In this document: piece after piece, positions 57,864 through 64,000 of the stretch
Layout of the letters: each line of letters begins with the position of its first letter
How positions within the stretch are numbered: the first letter of the stretch is position 1
From: Neurospora crassa OR74A
Lineage: Eukaryota > Ascomycota > Sordariomycetes > Sordariales > Sordariaceae
Assembly: GCF_000182925.2 (NCBI RefSeq)
Contig: NC_026504.1
Coordinates: forward strand, 2,418,001-2,482,000
DNA length: 64,000 bases
Direction: 5' to 3'
The notes under the pieces: generated by a model
Seen by the model: the letters and a program-made list of their open reading frames with translations, nothing else
What the model was told of the DNA's origin: nothing
Databases searched by the model: none
Program-made: the position numbers and the translations under genes

Positions 57864-59578
57864 CTGGAATAGTTGATTTCTACGAGGGTCATCTGCCTCC
57901 TAAGCCGACTTTCATCCATGGTGTAAATGGAAACAGCTTGAAAGATACCTAGGCAACTTACGTTATGTATGTACCGTCGGCCATGTGGAGCGGGTAGTAA
58001 TCTATCGAAAGACCAGTTTTCATTCATGTCTATGGCACGGGTCAATACCGTGAGCAAAAAAAGGGGGTGTCCCCTTTTTACAGGCTAGAAAAACACAAAC
58101 AGAAAGAAAAAGCCTAGCCCATCCGCATGCATGACGATGAGGGACAAGGTGGAAACAAGGCCCTATGCGACCTTGCAGAATTTTTTTTGATGAACTATCT
58201 AAATCTTCCACATTAGACCGACCACCATCCATCTAGGGGTATGTCTACCGAGTCAAGTTGTCAGCAAGTCATATGTCATCCTTCAGATGTGCCACAACGA
58301 CAAAGCAAACCCCCTGTCTAGCTGAGCTTTCCATCGTCCAAAGTCAGCTCACTCTCTCTTTGCTTCACCAAATCAGCCGGCCTACCACGCACCAAAAAGT
58401 CATGTCGGTCCAAGCCGACCAACATCTAGTTCCTTTTCAGGCGGACAGGGAAACCCTCTCTTTCTCGCTACTATGTTCCCAACGAAGCAATGCGAGATAT
58501 GTTTTCTACACAATCCTACCCATTCTGCACACCATGAATCTGCTGTACAACGGTCGCACAATTCTGTCATGTGGCATTACACAGCATTTGTATGCCATCT
58601 ACTTACTACCCTACCTACTCGGGTTTGTCTGGTTACCTGCCTAGGTACCTAGAGGTATTACTGTTACGTCCCCTCTACACTACATTAGACCACAGCACGC
58701 TTGCCTTGGCCGACTCCTCCCAGGAATCCCTCCATATCCCTTGCCCCCTTTCCCGCGTCCCACCACCTCTACCGTCGTAAGCCCCGCGGCTGTGCCTACC
58801 CGCCATACTTATAATGCAGAACATATTTGCATTGCATCTACATACACCCATTTACATGGTTCCCTTCCACTGTAGTTGGGAACCGGTCGGTAAAATATGC
58901 ACACATCCACACATCGCTACACATCTTCGTTGTTGGTTCCGATGCAAGGAACCACCGCAGCTGTCTCGGATAGTTACCGAGCAATGGTAGTAGGTAATAG
59001 GACATCGCGCTTCAACAGCAGCACTGCAGACAGCACTTTATCTGCGACGAAAGTGACACCGGAGACTCGGGCAAGTTTGGCGAGAGTTATGTTGGGGGGG
59101 AATACAGAACGAGAGGCGCGGGCAAAGTCGGTTAGCAGAAGTGAGAAATAATAAGATACATCCCGACGTGAACAGAGGGATACCAAACCGCTGTTGACCT
59201 ACCTGGGTTTGGAAGTGAACATCAAATGCATTGGTACAATTGACTCTGTTGCTATCTAATGCTTCGCTGTTGTCCATATATGAGGACGGGACACTACACT
59301 ACCGGCTGGCTGAACAAATGACTGTATGGTAAAAAAACCGAGTAAACTGCATGAGTCCATTATTCGTTTCAGAGTGGGAAAAGAACTGGGAATGACAGAA
59401 GGAGTGGAGTGGTTCAGTTACACTGAGTATGGTCGGTGACCTTCGAGCACCAACACGCACTAACGGCAAGCCGCTGATACCAACCACAGCACCAGCTATG
59501 CAACGAAACTAAAATCATAACTCCGTGACTACAACGCACACAGATGGCTGGCTGATGTGAGAAACGAGATAGCCCAAT
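57864..59578. other. Gene-poor interval, part 3, 3' flank of the Lon gene
   Basis: No gene supported. TACCTA/GGTACC words are frequent (58604-58655). A + frame at 58273-58644 is Ser/Leu-rich without motif. The last few hundred bases are presumably Lon 3' untranslated sequence. Confidence 0.5.
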
Positions 59579-62500
59579 TCAAAGACGACTCTCGATGCTC
59601 GGATAATCGTGCTCGCTAGGCCACTGGCCGTCCGGCCAAACGTAGCGAATGGCCTCCCAGATATGACTACGGTTATGATAAGGGTATGGTTAGCAAATCA
59701 GGTGCCTGAAACAGCCAACATTGAGGAGAGGGTTCTGCGGAAGGAGTATCAGATATCAGACAACAACCTACCTGACATGGATGATTTCCAATCCATCCTT
59801 GACTTCCTGGGGTAAGTCCTTTGCGTCCTTGCGGTTCTGCGCTGGGAGTAGGACTGTCTTGACACCCGCCCGGAGCGCTCCGATGAGTTTCTCCTTGATG
59901 CCTCCGACGGCCGTGATCCGTCCTCGGAGGGAAATCTCACCCTGTGACACAGAAACAAACGCCGTGTTAGCCTTGCACACATAACATGGAGGCACGGTAT
60001 TTCGTCCTCTTATCCATATCGGGAAAGTCAAACGGACGTAAGATCCGCTTTGCCTTGCCCTGCTTTCGTTGTGTTTCGAGTCCCAAGAGAAGGAAAAGTC
60101 AAAAGACAAGTAATGGAACTAAAAGGGGGTGAGGGGACCGAAGTAATGGGATTGGGAAATACTTACCGTCATGGCCATTGTTGGTGGGACAGCCTTGCCG
60201 GAAAACAGAGAAATGAGAGCGATTGCCTGCGAGATGCCGCTGCTGGGTCCATCTTTGGGAACGGCACCGGAGGGGCAATGCACATGAATGCTCCTGTCCT
60301 TCATAATGTTCTCACTCGGGCTCTGAGTGAGTCCAAGCTGATATGCGTGCGCCTTGACCCAAGTTAGGGCCACCTCGACACTCTCTTTCAACACATCACC
60401 CAGTTTGCCCGTTAGCTGGACGCTGCCGTTGCCTGGCATGTCGGCCACCTCGATAAAGAGAATACTACCATTTCCACCCGAGCTGTACGCTACCAGACCA
60501 GTCACTATTCCTGGACGGCTAGTCTTCTCGGCGATTTCCTCTTCAAACTTTTCAATGCCCAAAAACTTCTCCAGGTCATCCACGGTCAGCTGTGGGTTGT
60601 AGTTCTCAGGGTGTCCCGAGTCCTTGGCGTCGGCGAACTCGACGGCTTTGCCACGCGCAACGGACGAGATCTCCCGTTCTAGGTTGCGCACGCCGGCCTC
60701 CCGCGTGTACGACTCGATGATTCTGGACACGACCTCTGGGGTAAAGGAAACCTGTGATTCGTCAAGGCCGTTGACCCGGAGTTGCTTGGGGACTAAATGC
60801 CGCATCGCAATGTGGCGCTTCTCGAGAGTCGTGTAGCCCGGAATGTAGATCGTCTCCATTCGATCCAGCAACGGTGCCGGAATGGTGTCGAGACTGTTCG
60901 CTGTGGCGATGAACAGCACCTTGCTGAGATCAATCGGCACGTTCACGTAGTGATCGGTGAAATTATGGTTCTGCTCAGGGTCGAGAACCTCGAGCATAGC
61001 CGCCGAAGGGTCGCCGTGAATGCTTGAGCCGCCAACCTTATCAATCTCATCAAGGAGGAAGACAGGGTTTGCTACGCCTACTTTCTTCAAACCCTGAACA
61101 ATAAGACCTGGCATGGCGGCGACATAGGTACGTCTGTGACCGCGGATTTCTGCTTCGTCTCTCACACCACCCAGAGAAATTCTATGGAATTTCCTTCCCA
61201 AAGCAGTGGCGACTGATCGAGCAAGACTCGTCTTCCCAACGCCTGGAGGTCCGACAAGGAGAAGGATGGGAGACTTGTCCACCATGCGCCTGCTCTTCAA
61301 AGCCTCAAGCTTGTCTCCACCGGCCTTGGCCTTTTCATCAACACCAAGGTCGATAGGGGTAGATTGAGCAGCGTCTTCTTTACTGCTCTCGGATGCTACC
61401 CCGAGTTCCTGTTCGAGCTGTTTAATCTGGCTGTCCACGTCATCGTTGATGGCTTGCTTGAGGCGAAGGACTGCTAGATATTCGAGCAGGCGCTTTTTGA
61501 CCTTGTCTAGTCCATAGTGATCCTCGTCGAGTTGCTTCCTTGCCCGGTTCAGCGTATCGGGACCTAGGCGATCATCCGTAGTAGTTGTCCAGGGGATCTC
61601 TGCCAAAGTTTCAAGATATGTCCGAGTCACAGCATACTCAGCCTGTGCGGGATGGATCTTTTTCAGTCTCTTGATCTCCCGGTCAGCGACCTTGGCAGCT
61701 TCAGGGCTGAGTCGTGCGGCATCAAGTCGTTTCTGCAGCTCCTCAATCTCGTTGGGCTCCTGATCTTCATCCGCATTTCCACCTCGTCCCATGAAACCGC
61801 CCTGTGGTGAAAACGGCATTCCTGCGCCATGCCCTGGAGCCTTTACAGGCGGCTTGATTTTTCCATGTTTCGCCGCATCAGGGTCCATCGGGAATGGCAA
61901 GGTCGTGGCTGTGATGGTGGTGACCCTCATGCTGTTCTTGATGTTTGTTATCTGGCGGTCAAGCAGCTCAATAACCTTGGCCACACGTTCCTTGACGTCG
62001 ATCAAAGTCAGGATCTCGAGCTTTTCCTCATATGAAGATTCGACAATGTTGGCCATAAAGTCTGCGAGGGCACCGGGATACTTCTGCTTTGCGATGTAGA
62101 AGTCGAGGCGCCGAGCAAGCAGAGGTGAGAGGCCAGGCGTGCCAGAAGACTGTGGCAGAAGTGAGGACAGGCGGAGGATCGTAACAAACTGCCTGGACAG
62201 AAGCTTGAGAGACATGAACAGCTCCTCGAGGGCGGCGTCTGTGATTAGAGCGGGATCGGCGTAACTCGAGACCTTGCCTTCCAGATAAGCCTTGTCCGAG
62301 ATAACCTTTTCGACATGGATTCGTGTCACACCCTCGACCAGCAAGGTAAACTCGCCGGTACCACGCCCCTCGACGCCGGTGATCTTAGCAGCAACGCCAT
62401 AGGGGAAGAGATCGGCCTTGGTAGCCTTTGCTGGATCAACATCGTCGGCGGTTTCGGTTTTGTCGTCGCCGTTCTCGATTAGAAGATGCCCCTCTGGTCC

Positions 62501-62722
62501 GATCAAGGGTGATGCCAGGGGCACGCAGGCAATGGGAATCGTATCGATACGCCCATTAGGGGTTTGGGAAGCCGCCTTCGCGTAAACGGCGGCGAGTAAC
62601 GAGGCGATGTCGGGTCGGGTAGACGAAACTGCAACGCGTTGGACAACGCCTGGGAGGAGAACAGTCTGTTTGGGAAGGGGAAGAAGCGGTATCGTGACCG
62701 TCGGTGCTCGTATGTGAGCCAT
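59579..62722 (-). CDS. LONP2: Peroxisomal Lon protease (LONP2-like, PTS1 SRL)
   Basis: An ATP-dependent AAA+ serine protease that degrades misfolded proteins in the peroxisome matrix. Three exons on the minus strand, 62722-60167, 59941-59772 and 59666-59579, with introns of 225 and 105 bp, encode 937 aa. An N-terminal substrate-binding LON domain spans about residues 10-270. Walker A GPPGVGKT is at about 493-500 and Walker [10 protein letters not shown] follows. The catalytic dyad is Ser827 (KDGPSSGIS) and Lys870 ([14 protein letters not shown]), with the usual 43-residue spacing. The 88-bp last exon encodes [20 protein letters not shown] and ends in SRL, a canonical PTS1 signal. With no mitochondrial presequence at the N-terminus ([19 protein letters not shown]), this points to the peroxisomal rather than the mitochondrial (PIM1) paralogue. 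Keeping the last intron would give a stop just after IIHVR and lose SRL. Confidence 0.96.
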
Positions 62723-64000
62723 GGGGACGTCGACTTATAGTGGAGTTTGATTTGATGTCGAGAAATCCGGGGAATCTGGGGAAACCAGGATCGGTCTTGT
62801 GGAACGGCTTTAGAGTCGGTATTGATGTGTGATTATCGGCTTGCTTCTTTGTTGTACGGGGTGCTGATACTCGTAACGTTTTATGTTATCGTGGTCGATG
62901 CTTCGTATACACAAAGTCGAAGGACTCCTATGTGTGTATTCCAGCACCAAATGCGACAAACGAGATGACGGGTAGTACAGGTAGAGGCGGGTTTGTGGTG
63001 TCGTGTTGTTATGATCAAGGTGCCGTTCCCCGCTCAACGGAAAGGAATATTATTTAACAGTAGAAAGTTTATGCAGTGCGCCTTGGTTGACGTAGGGTTC
63101 AACTACAGTCTTCGTCTATGATTTGATGCAATGTTAGAAAGTTCGATTCACTGACATCTGATTGCGCCACGGGTTGAAATGGATGATGGGGTGAAACGGC
63201 GGCGAGGCGGGGGTGACGGGCGGGAAGTCACCTCCAGGTCCGCAGTCCAAGTCGGGCATCTGCCCCTGTCATGGAATCGGCAACCCTTGACCCATCCTAG
63301 GTACCCATCAACCCAGGGGCACAATCACCTCAACCGAGGCACTCCAGCGGCAACGTGTTGGAAGGTCCCGCTTTCTCGTGCTGAAAGCCCCAGAGTTTCA
63401 GCGCATTTCGAACTCAGAATCCACTGGAAACCGTTCGACCCCGCCTGGCAGTCCAGTGAGGTTGATTCTCGGCGAGAGGGGCCAACGTCACCCACGCAAT
63501 GGAAGCGGCCCCGAAGTGGAAAAGAAGGACCTAAGGCCGGGCATGGATAGGTGACACTAGACTAGTCCCCGCGCCCGTCCTCTCCAGGCGGCAGTCCCTC
63601 CATCCCGTCCCGCACGCACAGAACTCCCGGCCATGGGTTTTAGTGTAGTGTACGTACATATTTCAATCGTCTACGTAGCATTCACGTGAATCACATGGCT
63701 TCTCCGATACAATGTTCTAGAACCCCCCGGTGGCTCTCTCCAACGCTTCGAAGTCCAATATAAGATGTGCTTGCCCAACACAATAGGCAACCAAGCTACC
63801 GGAGCTCCTGAACTCTTGATAGGAAGTGTGCACTCTGTTTCTTGCGAATTCCGGCGAGACTTCCGGAATATCTACAGGTACAGTAGTATTGGGTGGATAC
63901 GTGGTTGGTGTCCTATGGACCTTGGACGGGAGTTTCTGCTAGTATACGTAAACTACTGCATAGTAAACTTCACCTCCCCAATTTGCTCGGGTTAGGGTTT
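62723..64000. other. Region upstream of the Lon gene, to window end
   Basis: Holds the Lon promoter and no recognisable gene. A perfect 10-bp palindrome TTCACGTGAA (E-box core CACGTG) lies at 63681-63690, and the inverted repeat gttctagaac is at 63714-63723. A + frame at 63179-63550 has an ATG but no motif. The last bases read ttagggttt (see rejected items). Confidence 0.5.

Noticed and set aside
63990-64000. Window ends in ggttagggttt, resembling a telomere repeat
   Set aside because: Only one TTAGGG copy is present and the window is simply cut there. One 6-mer is expected by chance; an array would be needed.

Overview
This is filamentous-fungus nuclear DNA, most likely from a Pezizomycotina ascomycete and by overall feel a Sordariomycete. 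The reasons are small GT-AG introns (about 58-400 bp), an FlbA-type RGS regulator, a PHD-finger ORC4, a PTS1-tagged Lon protease and a PAS-type Zn2Cys6 factor. The organism itself is not identified. Eleven protein-coding genes are well supported and joined into intron-corrected models here. A few further small split genes are tentative.

Layout. 1-4.9 kb: no gene, but the distal part looks like a long leader/promoter for the RGS gene. 4.97-7.37 kb (+): flbA-like RGS protein. 8.84-9.71 kb (+): GPI-anchored cell-wall protein. 10.5-13.8 kb (-): ORC4 with AT-hook and PHD finger. 14.6-18.6 kb (-): CSC1/OSCA-type channel. 21.7-23.2 kb (+): salicylate-hydroxylase-like FAD monooxygenase, followed by a 19-bp minisatellite. 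24.1-24.6 kb (-): small P/Q/Y-rich CYSTM protein. 26.3-27.2 kb (+): RIB7 riboflavin reductase. 27.6-30.0 kb (-): Sec1. 33.1-34.9 kb (+): NCS1 purine-cytosine permease. 35.1-37.4 kb (-): MLH1. 38.9-39.6 kb (+): tentative disordered protein, then a CAR-rich stretch that looks coding in several frames. 43.5-45.8 kb (-): Zn2Cys6/PAS transcription factor. 45.8-59.6 kb: 13.8 kb gene-poor interval with long A/T homopolymers and two tentative small split genes. 59.6-62.7 kb (-): peroxisomal Lon. 62.7-64 kb: no gene.

The genes are ordinary core functions (G-protein signalling, replication licensing, mismatch repair, exocytosis, riboflavin synthesis, peroxisome quality control). They do not form an obvious cluster or pathway. 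I see no secondary-metabolite cluster, intact transposon, CRISPR-like array, viral insertion, tRNA or rRNA gene.

I did not find a convincing new system. The most striking single observation is an 8-nucleotide microexon that supplies the third zinc-binding cysteine of the Zn2Cys6 factor. Also worth checking are the Lon gene, where keeping the last intron would remove the peroxisomal signal, the multi-frame CAR-rich region at 39.7-40.6 kb, and the homopolymer-rich gene-poor interval.
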